The notes beneath the pieces are model-generated. The model saw only the letters and a list, made by a program, of their open reading frames with translations, had not been told where the DNA came from and did not search any database. From positions 109,819-173,818 of the forward strand of contig DASUKM010000050.1 in assembly GCA_036278735.1 (NCBI GenBank): DNA of 64,000 bases. Reading direction: 5' to 3'. Within the stretch, counting starts at the first letter, position 1, and every line of letters starts with the position of its first letter. This document shows, one piece after another, positions 8,469-16,793 of this stretch. A program made the translations under genes and the position numbers. The DNA is from DASUKM01 sp036278735. GTDB lineage: Bacteria; Acidobacteriota; Vicinamibacteria; Vicinamibacterales; 2-12-FULL-66-21.

Positions 8469-11400
8469 ATGGGGGTGACCTACACCGCGGCCGGCGCGCG
8501 CAGCACCCGTCGGGCGCTTCCCGCGGGCGTGATGCTCGGGCCCGTCGATCTGCGGCTCGCGGCCATCTCGCTGCTCGCGGCCGTGGCCGTCGCGCTCACC
8601 GCGACCGCGAAGCTGCGCACCGTCGACGCCGCAACCGTCGATCTGAATCGGGTGCGCGACGCCTCGGCGCTCGAGGCTCCGCTCGCGCCGGTCTTCGAGG
8701 ACGAGACCGAGCGGCGCTTCGCCGCGCGCGAGCTGTTCGCCTTCCTGTCTTCTCGATCCCCCGCCGCGATCCCGAACGTCGGAACGCTCGGCCGCGCCCG
8801 CGTCCGGACGGACCTCGTCGCGCGCGACGATCGGTTGCCGCATTACCGCGCGCGCGTGCAGGCCGCGCGCGCCAACGGCGCGACGCCGGCGTCGATCCCG
8901 CTCCTGACGGCGGCCGATCTCGCGGGCATCAAGCCGGCGCTCGCGGTCCGGAGCGCCACCGCCTTCCGGCAAGCGGTCTTCTGGTGGACGCTCCTCTATC
9001 TCGCCGCGTTCCAGGCGGCGTCGGCCCTCTGGTGGTGGCAGCGGCGGCGCGGCGATCGCGTGCTGCTCGCGGCGGCGCACCTGCTGACCGCCGTCGGGCT
9101 GTGCGCGATGATCAGCCGGCCGGATCCGCTGCGCGACTGGCTGCTGTTTCCGCGCTTCGCCCAGACCGCCGCGGCGGGCGCCCTCATCATGGCGATCGTG
9201 GCTGCCGTCGATCTCCGGACGCCGCGGTTCCGGCAGCTCGTGTACACGCCGCTGCTGGCGGCGTTCGCCTTGTCGATGACGCTGCTCGTGTTCGGCAGCG
9301 GTCCGGGGGAAAGCAGCGCCCGCGTCAACCTGGGACCCGTGCAGCCCATCGAAACCATCCGGCTGCTCGTCGTCTTTTTTCTCGCGGCCTATTTCGCGCG
9401 CCGATGGGAACTCCTGCGCCAGTTGCGGCAGACCTCCGTCCGCGGGCGCGCGGTGCCGCGGTGGCTCAGCCTGCCGCGCGCCGACTACGTGCTCCCGGTG
9501 ATCGGCGGCGTCGCCGCGGCGCTCGGACTGCTGTTCCTTCAGAGGGACCTCGGTCCCGCGCTGATTCTCGGGCTGCTGTTTCTTGCCCTGTACGGGCTCG
9601 CGCGCGCGCGGATCGGGATGCCGCTCGCCGGGCTGGCGCTGCTGCTCGCCGGCTTCTACGTCAGCTACCGCATTCACATCCCCGCGACCGTCGTGGACCG
9701 CGTGCGCATCTGGCAGTCTCCCTGGAACAATGCGGTCCGCGGCGGGGATCAAATCGCCGACGCCATCTGGACGCTCGCGAGCGGCGGCTCGATCGGCACG
9801 GGCCTCGGGCTCGGCGCTACCCGATACCTGCCCGCCGGCCACACCGACCTGGTGCTCGCGGCGATTGGCGAAGAGCTGGGCTTTTTCGGGATCGCGATCG
9901 TGGCCGCGCTCTACGTCGCCATCGCGACCCGGGCCATTCGAGTCGCGCGCCGCGCCTCGACGGATTACGAGCTGTTCCTCGCCTGCGGCCTCACGCTGCT
10001 GCTCATCGCGCCGGTCGTCTTGATCGCGTCGGCCACCGTCGGCGTCGCGCCGCTCACCGGCGTCGTCACGCCATTCCTCAGCTACGGCGGCTCGGCCATG
10101 ATCGCCAACTTCGCGGCGCTCGGCCTGCTGGCGTCGATCCGCTCGCATGCGTCAGGCGGCGAGACGCTGCAGGCGTTCGACCGTCCGCTCGCGTGGCTGT
10201 CTGGTGCCGTCGCATTGGCGGCGCTTCCCGCGCTGCTCGTATTCGCCAACATCCAGCTCCGCCGCGCCGACGATTACGCGATCCGGCCGCACCTGGGCCT
10301 GCAGGCGGACGGCAGCCGCCGCTTCGCCTACAACCCGCGCATCCTCGATCTGCTCGACGAGATTCCCCGCGGCTCCGTGGTCGACCGCGGCGGGCTCGTG
10401 CTCGCCACCGACGATGTCCCCCTCGCCGCACGCAGCGCGGCGGCCTACCGGCATCTCGGCCTCGGCAGCGATCCCTCGTGCGAGCAGCCACGGAATCCAC
10501 GGACGGCCACGGACAAAGAGGCCATCGCGCGCTGTTATCCGTTGGGCGGCCGGGCGTTCGACCTGCTCGGCGACGCCCGGACACACCTGAACTGGACCGC
10601 CAGCAACACGTCGTTCGTCGAACGCGACGACGAAGCGAAGCTGCGGGGCTTCGACGACCACGCGTCGGCCGTTTCGGTCAGCGACGGCGCCGGGAACACC
10701 ACCTGGACGATCCGCCGGGATTTTCGAGCCGTGCTGCCGCTCCTCCGGCACGAGTACGACCGCGACGATCCGGCCGTCGCGCGCCTGCTGCGGCAGCCGC
10801 ACGACGTCAGGCTGACGATCGACGCGCGGCTGCAGGTGAAGGTCTCGGACATCCTCGCGGCCGCCGCGGCGCGATCGCACAGCGGCAAAGCGGCCGCGAT
10901 CGTCATCGACGCACAGACGGGCGACGTGCTCGCCAGCGTCAGCTATCCGTGGCCGGCCTCGACGGCCGCCGGCATCGACGACCAGCGCCCGGACGCCCTG
11001 CTCGACCGCGCGCGCTACGGCCTCTACCCGCCGGGCTCGACGTTCAAGATCGTCACCGCGGCCGCGGCGCTTCAGCACGATCCCGCGTCCGCGCACACGA
11101 CGTTCAGGTGCGGGCCGCTCCCGGGCGGGCGCGTGGGTGCGCGCATCCCCGGCTGGCCGCGTCCCGTCCGCGACGACGTGCGCGACGTGCGGGCGCACGG
11201 CGCGCTCGACATGCACGAGGCGATGGTCGTGTCGTGCAACGCCTACTTCGCGCAGCTCGCGGTACGGATCGGCCCCGGAGCGCTCGCCGACGCCGCCCGG
11301 ACGCTCAACATTTCGCTGGCGCGGAACCATTCGCTCTCGCGGATCCGCCAGACGCTGCCGCAACTCGGCTACGGCCAGGGAGAGGTCGTGGTGACGCCGG

Positions 11401-11798
11401 CGAGGATGACGCAGATTGCGGGGGCGGTCGCTTCGGGCGGACGGCTGCCCGACGCCGGCGACGAGGAAGGGGAGCGCGCGGGCACGCCGTGGCTGCCGCC
11501 GTCGACGGCGCGACTGCTCGCGTCGTACATGCGCGACGTCGTCTTGAATGGCACGGGGCGCGCGCTTCGCGGGTCGCCGGTGCCGATTGCCGGCAAGACC
11601 GGGACGGCGGAGCTCACCGGCGCCGAGTCGCACGCGTGGTTCGTGGGGTTTGCGCCCTACGGCCCCTCGCCGCGCCACATCGCGTTTGCCGTGCTGATCG
11701 AGAACGGCGGGTACGGCGCGCGCGCCGCGGCCCCCGCGGCAGGCCAGATCGTGGCCGCCGCCTCGGCGCTCGGGCTGCTGCAAGGAGACAAGCCATGA
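8469..11798 (+). CDS. RodA/FtsW (SEDS) glycosyltransferase fused to class B penicillin-binding transpeptidase
   Basis: A 1109-residue membrane protein. The first half has many transmembrane spans with SEDS signatures: FLQRDLGPALIL, WQSPWNNAVRGGDQ, and LPAGHTDLVLAAIGEELGFF, plus PFLSYGGSAM. These mark a lipid II polymerase. The second half is a class B PBP transpeptidase with S857-T-F-K860, SCN at 922-924 and KTG at 1043-1045. The two activities that normally form a RodA-PBP2 complex are thus on one chain, continuous over 3.3 kb with no internal stop or frameshift. The position next to the kinase and phosphatase suggests elongation controlled by phosphorylation. The stop overlaps the next gene (ATGA). 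Confidence 0.92.
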   Translation: MGVTYTAAGARSTRRALPAGVMLGPVDLRLAAISLLAAVAVALTATAKLRTVDAATVDLNRVRDASALEAPLAPVFEDETERRFAARELFAFLSSRSPAAIPNVGTLGRARVRTDLVARDDRLPHYRARVQAARANGATPASIPLLTAADLAGIKPALAVRSATAFRQAVFWWTLLYLAAFQAASALWWWQRRRGDRVLLAAAHLLTAVGLCAMISRPDPLRDWLLFPRFAQTAAAGALIMAIVAAVDLRTPRFRQLVYTPLLAAFALSMTLLVFGSGPGESSARVNLGPVQPIETIRLLVVFFLAAYFARRWELLRQLRQTSVRGRAVPRWLSLPRADYVLPVIGGVAAALGLLFLQRDLGPALILGLLFLALYGLARARIGMPLAGLALLLAGFYVSYRIHIPATVVDRVRIWQSPWNNAVRGGDQIADAIWTLASGGSIGTGLGLGATRYLPAGHTDLVLAAIGEELGFFGIAIVAALYVAIATRAIRVARRASTDYELFLACGLTLLLIAPVVLIASATVGVAPLTGVVTPFLSYGGSAMIANFAALGLLASIRSHASGGETLQAFDRPLAWLSGAVALAALPALLVFANIQLRRADDYAIRPHLGLQADGSRRFAYNPRILDLLDEIPRGSVVDRGGLVLATDDVPLAARSAAAYRHLGLGSDPSCEQPRNPRTATDKEAIARCYPLGGRAFDLLGDARTHLNWTASNTSFVERDDEAKLRGFDDHASAVSVSDGAGNTTWTIRRDFRAVLPLLRHEYDRDDPAVARLLRQPHDVRLTIDARLQVKVSDILAAAAARSHSGKAAAIVIDAQTGDVLASVSYPWPASTAAGIDDQRPDALLDRARYGLYPPGSTFKIVTAAAALQHDPASAHTTFRCGPLPGGRVGARIPGWPRPVRDDVRDVRAHGALDMHEAMVVSCNAYFAQLAVRIGPGALADAARTLNISLARNHSLSRIRQTLPQLGYGQGEVVVTPARMTQIAGAVASGGRLPDAGDEEGERAGTPWLPPSTARLLASYMRDVVLNGTGRALRGSPVPIAGKTGTAELTGAESHAWFVGFAPYGPSPRHIAFAVLIENGGYGARAAAPAAGQIVAAASALGLLQGDKP

Positions 11799-12604
11799 AG
11801 ATCGGGAAGGGCGCGCGTTCGGCGGAAGCCCGCGTCGCGCGTGCCGTCGACACGCTCGTCGGACGCCTCGTCGGTCCGTCGGCCGCGCAGCCGCTCGAGA
11901 TCGTCCACGGCGTGCTCGAGGAAGCGGAGCGGCAGGTGCAGCCGGCCGCGCGTGGCACGTGGGTGTTCCCGTTCAATCGCGTCACGCTCGAGCTGACCGC
12001 TCCCTCGCGCGACACGCGCGCCGCGCTGGCCGCCGTCGTCGGGCCTCCCGACGCGCTGCGCGACCGCATCGTCGAACGCCTGCGGCACACGTGCGCTGTC
12101 GAATTCCTGCAGGTGCGGATCCGTTACCGTCCGGCGCCGGGAGCGGACTGGGCGCGGCCGGACTATCACGTCGCATTCGATACGATCGCGCCGCCCGCCC
12201 CGCTCGTCACGGCGCCCGTGATGGCGCAGGCGCACGGCATCGAGTTCGCCGTGGCGAGCGGCGTCACCGAACAGCGGCGCTTCACGTTCGCTGGCGGGCG
12301 GATCGACATCGGCCGGGGGCAGGACGTCGTGGACGCGAAGCAGCGGCTGCTGCGCCGTAATCAGGTGGTCTTCACGGAAGGGGGCGGCGAGGCGAACCAG
12401 ACGGTATCTCGCCGCCACGCCCACGTCGTCTACCGCGACGCGTCGCGCGAGTATCGCGTGTACGACGACAACAGCGCGCGGGGCACGAACATCATCCGGG
12501 CCGGCACCACGATCCCGGTGCCCTCCGGCACGCGCGGCGTGCGGGTGCAATCGGGGGACGAGATTGTGCTCGGCCAGGCGCGGCTGCGCGTGAAGATCGG
12601 CTGA
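11795..12604 (+). CDS. FhaA-like protein with N-terminal DUF3662-type region and C-terminal FHA domain
   Basis: A 269-residue cytoplasmic protein. Residues about 15-120 (PLEIVHGVLEEAERQVQP, FPFNRVTLEL, and the DALRDRIVERLR helix) resemble the N-terminal domain of mycobacterial and streptomycete FhaA. Residues about 168-268 form an FHA domain: RIDIGRG, TVSRRHAHVVY and DDNSARGTNI are its binding-loop signatures. Its ATG overlaps the RodA-PBP stop and CAAGGAG lies 8 bp before it. FhaA of mycobacteria is a phosphothreonine-reading regulator of cell-wall synthesis, and this protein probably plays the same part for the fusion enzyme. It ends the operon; the next gene is convergent. Confidence 0.85.
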   Translation: MKIGKGARSAEARVARAVDTLVGRLVGPSAAQPLEIVHGVLEEAERQVQPAARGTWVFPFNRVTLELTAPSRDTRAALAAVVGPPDALRDRIVERLRHTCAVEFLQVRIRYRPAPGADWARPDYHVAFDTIAPPAPLVTAPVMAQAHGIEFAVASGVTEQRRFTFAGGRIDIGRGQDVVDAKQRLLRRNQVVFTEGGGEANQTVSRRHAHVVYRDASREYRVYDDNSARGTNIIRAGTTIPVPSGTRGVRVQSGDEIVLGQARLRVKIG

Positions 12605-12655
12605 GGCGTCATTCACGCACGACGATCGTCCACTCGCCCGGACGGCGCCGTCGGT

Positions 12656-13273
12656 TCACGCCATCGGTCGAGAACTCAGCTGCCGCGTCCATACCTGCAT
12701 GCTGCTGGATGCGGTCCCGTCGGACGGGCACGCCTCGCTCGTCAGCACGAATCCGAGGCGCGCCGCGACGGCGACGCTCGGACGATTGCGCGCGTCGCAA
12801 TGGATCTCCACGCACGAGAATTGCGCGGCCCGAGCGGCGACGTCGAGGACCGCGCGCGCGCCCTCCTGAACGAACCCGCGTCCGGTCGCATCCGCCCGCA
12901 GCCAGTAACCCAGCTCCGCGCGATCGGCGTCGCCGAGAGCGACGCGGCCGGTGGCGGTGCGAGGGAAGAGGTCGATCTCGCCGAGCACCTCCCCATCGTT
13001 GCGAGAGAACATGCCGAACCGCCATTCGCGATCCGACGAGAATGCGGCGGCAAAGCCGGCCAGCCGCTGCGCGAGGGCTGCCATCGGCGCCGGGTCGGCG
13101 ACCCGCGCGGGAATCCACGGACCCAGGTGAGTCCTGTTTGCCTCGAGCACAGGCAGCAGCGCGTCGGCGTCGTCCGGACGCCAGCAGCGAAGGACGAGAC
13201 GCGCGGTCGTCAGCTCGACTGGAAGGGGGGCGCGGGTGCGCGATTCATCCACGGACAACTCCAAGCTGCACAC
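12656..13273 (-). CDS. GNAT-family N-acetyltransferase (RimJ/RimL type)
   Basis: A 205-residue GNAT protein. It opens with TARLVLRCWRPDDADALLPVL, the usual entry of RimJ/RimL-type enzymes, and has LGEIDLFP in the core strands, the acetyl-CoA loop region ATGRGFVQEGARAVLDVA and NRPSVAVAARLGFVL near the end. It would acetylate a protein N-terminus or small amine; the substrate cannot be told. The start is GTG at 13273; a later GTG within the polar N-terminal tail is possible. It is convergent with the FHA gene. Confidence 0.82.
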   Translation of the reverse strand: MCSLELSVDESRTRAPLPVELTTARLVLRCWRPDDADALLPVLEANRTHLGPWIPARVADPAPMAALAQRLAGFAAAFSSDREWRFGMFSRNDGEVLGEIDLFPRTATGRVALGDADRAELGYWLRADATGRGFVQEGARAVLDVAARAAQFSCVEIHCDARNRPSVAVAARLGFVLTSEACPSDGTASSSMQVWTRQLSSRPMA

Positions 13274-13426
13274 ATCATCTGACCGTGACCCGGCCCCACC
13301 GCCGTCCCTGGCCGCCGTGGACCGCTCGAGCGGGCGGAATCATCCTGAATCGCGAGGCCCGGACCGTCAAGCGGGACGCACCGCGTGCCGCGTTTCGCCC
13401 GGCCTGTGGCGCTGATTGCAATTGCC

Positions 13427-13443
13427 TATAAACTGAATTATTC
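13427..13443 (+). promoter_or_regulatory. Candidate promoter/operator of the Xre-RES pair
   Basis: An A/T-rich island ahead of the antitoxin ATG contains TATAAA (13427-13432), a possible -10, followed by the short palindrome GAATTATTC (13435-13443). Another palindromic octamer, ATTGCAAT, lies just upstream. Xre antitoxins bind palindromes over their own promoter, so these are reasonable operator half-sites. A clear -35 is not seen. Confidence 0.4.
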
Positions 13444-13452
13444 TTTCACTTG

Positions 13453-13833
13453 ATGTATCCGCTCGAGGACCCGCATCCGACTGCGGACGAGGCTGCCGCC
13501 GCGCTCGCCAAGGCGACGCTGTCGGCCGCGCGCCGGCTCGGGCTGACCAATCGGGAACTGGCGGCGGTGCTCGGCACGAGCGAAGCGTCCGTCTCGCGGC
13601 TGGCGCGAGAGCGCGCGCTGCGGCCCGGACGCGCGGACGCGTCGCTCGCGTTGTTGTTCGTGCGGCTGTTCCGCAGCCTCGACGCGACCACCGGGGGCGA
13701 CGAAGCGAAGGCCCGCGCCTGGTTCGCCGCCCACAACCGTCACGTGGGCGGGGTGCCGGCCGATCTGGTGCGGTCCCCCGAGGGGCTCGTGAATGTCGTC
13801 CAGTATCTGGACGCAATCCGCGGCAAGCTGTAG
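13453..13833 (+). CDS. Xre/MbcA/ParS-type antitoxin
   Basis: A 126-residue protein with a helix-turn-helix at about 24-52 (LGLTNRELAAVLGTSEASVSR). A C-terminal domain at 75-126 carries the AWFAAHNRHVGGVPADLV and LVNVVQYLDAIRG pattern of the MbcA/ParS/Xre (DUF2384) antitoxins. These block the RES toxin by inserting their C-terminus into its active site and also repress the operon. The RES gene starts 41 bp before this stop, so translation is coupled. ATG at 13453 is preferred over the adjoining TTG. Confidence 0.85.
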   Translation: MYPLEDPHPTADEAAAALAKATLSAARRLGLTNRELAAVLGTSEASVSRLARERALRPGRADASLALLFVRLFRSLDATTGGDEAKARAWFAAHNRHVGGVPADLVRSPEGLVNVVQYLDAIRGKL

Positions 13834-14551
13834 CATCGCGCCGTTCGCCGCCGAGCCGTGGCGCGTCGTCGAGGCGCAACACCGCATTGCGACCCGCAAG
13901 CTGGTGGACTCGGACCGGGAGCAGGCCATCCTCGAGGACCTGCTGGAATCGGCGAAGCCTCCGCTGTCGGAAGGGGGCAAGCTGCACTACCTCCTCTTCA
14001 CCCCCTTCCGCTACCCTCCACTGCCGCACGGATCGCGCTTCGGGTCGCGCTGGGAACCGGGCCTCTGGTACGGATCGGAGGCGCTGCCGACCGCCTTCGC
14101 CGAGGTTGCCTACTATCGGCTGCTGTTCCTCGACGGCACCGACGCGGATCTCGGCGCCGTCGAAACGGATCTGTCCGCGTTTCACGTTCCCGTCGCGACC
14201 GCACGCGGGATCGATCTGACGGTCGCGCCGTTCGATCGCTGGCGCCCCTCGCTCGCGTCGAAGGTGAGTTACGCCGTCACCCAGCCGCTCGGCGCGGCGA
14301 TGCGCGAGGCGGGGGTGGAGGCGTTCCGGTACGTATCGGCGCGCGACGCGGCGGGCCGGCCGAATGTTGCGCTCTTCACGGCGCGCGGGTTCGCGGCACG
14401 CCGGCCGCGGGCGCTGCAGACGTGGCACTCGATCGCCACGCGCGCGAGCGTCGAGTTCGCGAAGCTCGATTATTTCGAACGTCAGTCGCACCGGTTTGCG
14501 CGGGAGGCGTTCCTCGTCCGCGGCGTCATGCCCCACCCCGCGGTGCCGTAA
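13793..14551 (+). CDS. RES-domain toxin
   Basis: A 252-residue RES-domain protein; known members degrade NAD+ when free of antitoxin. The family core is visible at 81-108: SRFGSRWEPGLWYGSE followed by TAFAEVAYYR, containing the Arg (R86), Tyr (Y93) and Glu (E104) expected at the active site. An N-terminal alpha region (about 40-58) and a C-terminal ALFTARGF strand follow the usual plan. The gene overlaps the antitoxin by 41 bp in another frame. A start further in, before EPWRVVEAQHR, is also possible because the first 20 residues look unconserved. Confidence 0.82.
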   Translation: MSSSIWTQSAASCSIAPFAAEPWRVVEAQHRIATRKLVDSDREQAILEDLLESAKPPLSEGGKLHYLLFTPFRYPPLPHGSRFGSRWEPGLWYGSEALPTAFAEVAYYRLLFLDGTDADLGAVETDLSAFHVPVATARGIDLTVAPFDRWRPSLASKVSYAVTQPLGAAMREAGVEAFRYVSARDAAGRPNVALFTARGFAARRPRALQTWHSIATRASVEFAKLDYFERQSHRFAREAFLVRGVMPHPAVP

Positions 14552-14638
14552 CACCCGCTCGCGCGATGCGGCCGGACGCTACTACTCCGCCGGACAGACG
14601 AACCGTTCATCGTCTCGCATGCCCGGCTTCACACGCCG

Positions 14639-15196
14639 TCATTCGCGCTCGGCCATGATCGTCTTGATATTGGCTTCGAGGTCCGCCGGGTCCACGATGC
14701 CCACGTACGTGGCGGCAATTCGGCCGTGTCGATCGATCAGGTAGGTTGCCGGCAGCGCGTTGACCTCGAACGCATTCGCCACGCGGCCGTCGTCCATCAG
14801 GATCGTGTATTTCATGTCGTGCGCCTCGGCGAACGGATTGACGCGTGCCCACGCGTCCTTGGCGCTCGCCAGCCCCTCGTACATGATGTCCATCGAGACG
14901 CCGACGACGGCAAGCCCCTGGTCCTTGTAGGCGCCGTCGAGGCGCACGAAGGTGGGCAGCTCCTGCACGCACCCTCCACATCCGGTCGCCCACATGTTCA
15001 CCAGGACCGGCTTGCCGCGGAAGTCGGAGAGCTGCATCTTTTTGCCGGAAGCGTCCGCGAGCCGGAACCCGGGAGCATTCTGTCGATCGTGCGGGGCCCG
15101 GACGACCGCGCGTGTGGTCTGCTGCCCCGCGGCGGCGGCCGTCACGAAGAGGAGGCCCGACGCACAGCACACGACTAGCCTGTTGAGCGTTTTCAT
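14639..15196 (-). CDS. TlpA/ResA-like thiol-disulfide oxidoreductase
   Basis: A 185-residue secreted thioredoxin-fold protein. A signal peptide (MKTLNRLVVCCASGLLFVTAA) precedes a redoxin domain with APGFRLADASGKKMQLSDF, KPVLVNMWATGCGGCVQE (C73-G-G-C76, an atypical CGGC in place of CPPC) and NALPATYLIDRHG with the cis-proline. The start at 15196 is set by a strong ribosome site (GGAGGGG) and by the signal peptide. Such proteins reduce periplasmic disulfides, for example in cytochrome c maturation; no ccm genes are nearby, so its partner is unknown. Confidence 0.88.
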   Translation of the reverse strand: MKTLNRLVVCCASGLLFVTAAAAGQQTTRAVVRAPHDRQNAPGFRLADASGKKMQLSDFRGKPVLVNMWATGCGGCVQELPTFVRLDGAYKDQGLAVVGVSMDIMYEGLASAKDAWARVNPFAEAHDMKYTILMDDGRVANAFEVNALPATYLIDRHGRIAATYVGIVDPADLEANIKTIMAERE

Positions 15197-15328
15197 TGTG
15201 ATCCCCTCCTCCGTTTCGGCGTTGCGGCTCGGCTTGTTCCTGACGTCAGGGCTGAACCCGCGTGGCCGCCCGGATATTCCCGCGGCAGGCAAGCATGTGG
15301 CGAACCGTCCTCCCGCTCGCGACGCCAC

Positions 15329-15622
15329 CTAAAACAACGGATGTCCAACCATGCTCGCCATGATCCAGATCATCAGACAGAAACAGACGACGGCGCCGAG
15401 GCGAGCGACGGCGTGCCACACCACGAGGCGAGGCGGCAACCCGAGGCGCAGATAAACTCGCCACAGCGGCATCGACCCCTCTTCCGCAAAGAATTGCTGT
15501 CGCGGAAGTTGTGGCGTGACCGCCTGAAGAATGCGATTGCCGATCAGGACATTGGCCATGATGCAGCCGAGGAAGCCGCACATCAAGAGAATGAACCCGA
15601 CGATGCTTGCGAGCCTATCCAC
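15329..15622 (-). CDS. Small two-span membrane protein
   Basis: About 97 residues from a GTG at 15622, which lies nine bases after the stop of the upstream gene. A GTG at 15679 would add 19 residues and overlap that gene. One hydrophobic helix near the N-terminus (IVGFILLMCGFLGCIMANVL) and one near the C-terminus (LGAVVCFCLMIWIMASMVG) flank a polar middle. I do not recognise the family. It is likely cotranscribed with the secreted protein gene upstream. Confidence 0.6.
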   Translation of the reverse strand: MDRLASIVGFILLMCGFLGCIMANVLIGNRILQAVTPQLPRQQFFAEEGSMPLWRVYLRLGLPPRLVVWHAVARLGAVVCFCLMIWIMASMVGHPLF

Positions 15623-15630
15623 GGCGCGGC

Positions 15631-16185
15631 TCAATCCGCTCCCTGCAACTCGAGCCAGCGGCCGCGATACCAGTACCACACGACGGACGCTTTTTCGAGA
15701 AACTGATCGTCGATGCCTTCGTGATCGAGCGGCGGCGGCTGCGGACCACCATCGGCGACGTCGTGTCGTCGGATGTACTCAGGCGTCGCGACGGCAAGAG
15801 CGCGCGTGTACCCGATCGTTCCGCGATCGTCGATCGTCTCGAGATATGTGCTGTCCGGCGCGGCGCCGAATTCGTCCGGCGCTGCTGTCGCACCTCCCCG
15901 AAACACGAGGATGGACGAAACGCCTCGTCGCGAGCAGAGCACGGCCCAGTCCACCCGATCCGCAGACGTGAACGGCCCCTCGATGACGTTCTGCGGCTCG
16001 GTCGCGGCAAACGGTTGGGGAATGGTGCATCCGCGCCGGACCAGCTCCAAGCGAATGGCCTGTGGCAGCTCGGTGAACAGAGAAGGCGGGAGGCGCCTGG
16101 TCGCACGGTCTGCCGCGGCCCAGTCCTGCGCGACCGGCGAAGCGCCGGCGCAGAGTGCCATCGCGATGAACGCATTACGCAGCAT
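15631..16185 (-). CDS. Secreted protein of unknown function
   Basis: A 184-residue protein that starts with a signal peptide (MLRNAFIAMALCAGASPVAQ) and continues as a soluble domain: LPPSLFTELPQAIRLELVRRGC, then VIEGPFTSADRVDWAVLC and SSILVFRGG, ending in KASVVWYWYRGRWLELQGAD. The pattern resembles small acidobacterial secreted proteins of unknown role, but I cannot name a family. It lies directly upstream of a small membrane protein and is divergent from the DinB-like gene with 87 bp between. Confidence 0.65.
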   Translation of the reverse strand: MLRNAFIAMALCAGASPVAQDWAAADRATRRLPPSLFTELPQAIRLELVRRGCTIPQPFAATEPQNVIEGPFTSADRVDWAVLCSRRGVSSILVFRGGATAAPDEFGAAPDSTYLETIDDRGTIGYTRALAVATPEYIRRHDVADGGPQPPPLDHEGIDDQFLEKASVVWYWYRGRWLELQGAD

Positions 16186-16272
16186 GGTCGGAACACCGAC
16201 GGCGCGCCGCCAGGCTCGGCCGGCCGCCCGCGGCCTGTCGCAGCGCGGCGCCACTCGACCGATAATAGCGCC

Positions 16273-16764
16273 ATGCAGACCAACGACGCGACCGACGGAT
16301 TGACGCGCGTGTTCTCCGAGCTGATCGATGGGGCCGAGGGCGGGGGCTGCTTCGTGCTGAACAGCGGCGATGCCGGGCTGCTGCGGTCGCTCGACAGGCT
16401 CTCCGCCGCCGATGCTTCGCGCTCGGCCAACGGCGGCGCCACCATCGCGGCACACGCGCAACACCTGCGCTACGGACTGTCGCTTATGAACCGGTGGGCA
16501 TCGGAAGGAGGCGACCCCTTCGCCGATGCCGCCTGGGATGCTGCCTGGAAGATGTCGGCCATCGACGATCGCGGATGGGCGGAGATCCGGGACGGGCTCC
16601 GCCGCGAATCGCATGCCTGGCTGCAGGCGCTCGGATCGCCACGCGCCGCCACCGACCTCGAGTTCGCCGGCCTCATCGCGAGCATTGCACACCTCGCGTA
16701 TCACCTCGGCGCGATCCGCCAGATCAGCCGGGACGCGCGCGGCCCGACGCAGGGGACGTTCTGA
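16273..16764 (+). CDS. DinB-like (DUF664/DUF1569 superfamily) four-helix protein
   Basis: A 163-residue, almost entirely helical protein. IAAHAQHLRYGLSLMNRWASEGG and LIASIAHLAYHLGAIRQISRDARGP carry the spaced histidines typical of the DinB/YfiT metal-binding four-helix bundle. Some DinB-superfamily proteins are thiol-dependent transferases; the activity here is unknown. A decayed partial copy lies 2 kb downstream at 18261. ATG at 16273 is the only sensible start. Confidence 0.75.
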   Translation: MQTNDATDGLTRVFSELIDGAEGGGCFVLNSGDAGLLRSLDRLSAADASRSANGGATIAAHAQHLRYGLSLMNRWASEGGDPFADAAWDAAWKMSAIDDRGWAEIRDGLRRESHAWLQALGSPRAATDLEFAGLIASIAHLAYHLGAIRQISRDARGPTQGTF

Positions 16765-16793
16765 GATCGTGAAGCCGCGGCGACAGGCGTGAC

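Noticed and set aside
6446..11794. A long open frame running in another register across the kinase and RodA-PBP genes into the last FHA gene
   Set aside because: It is an Arg/Ala-rich shadow of those genes until the ATG at 11795, where the real FHA gene begins in that register.
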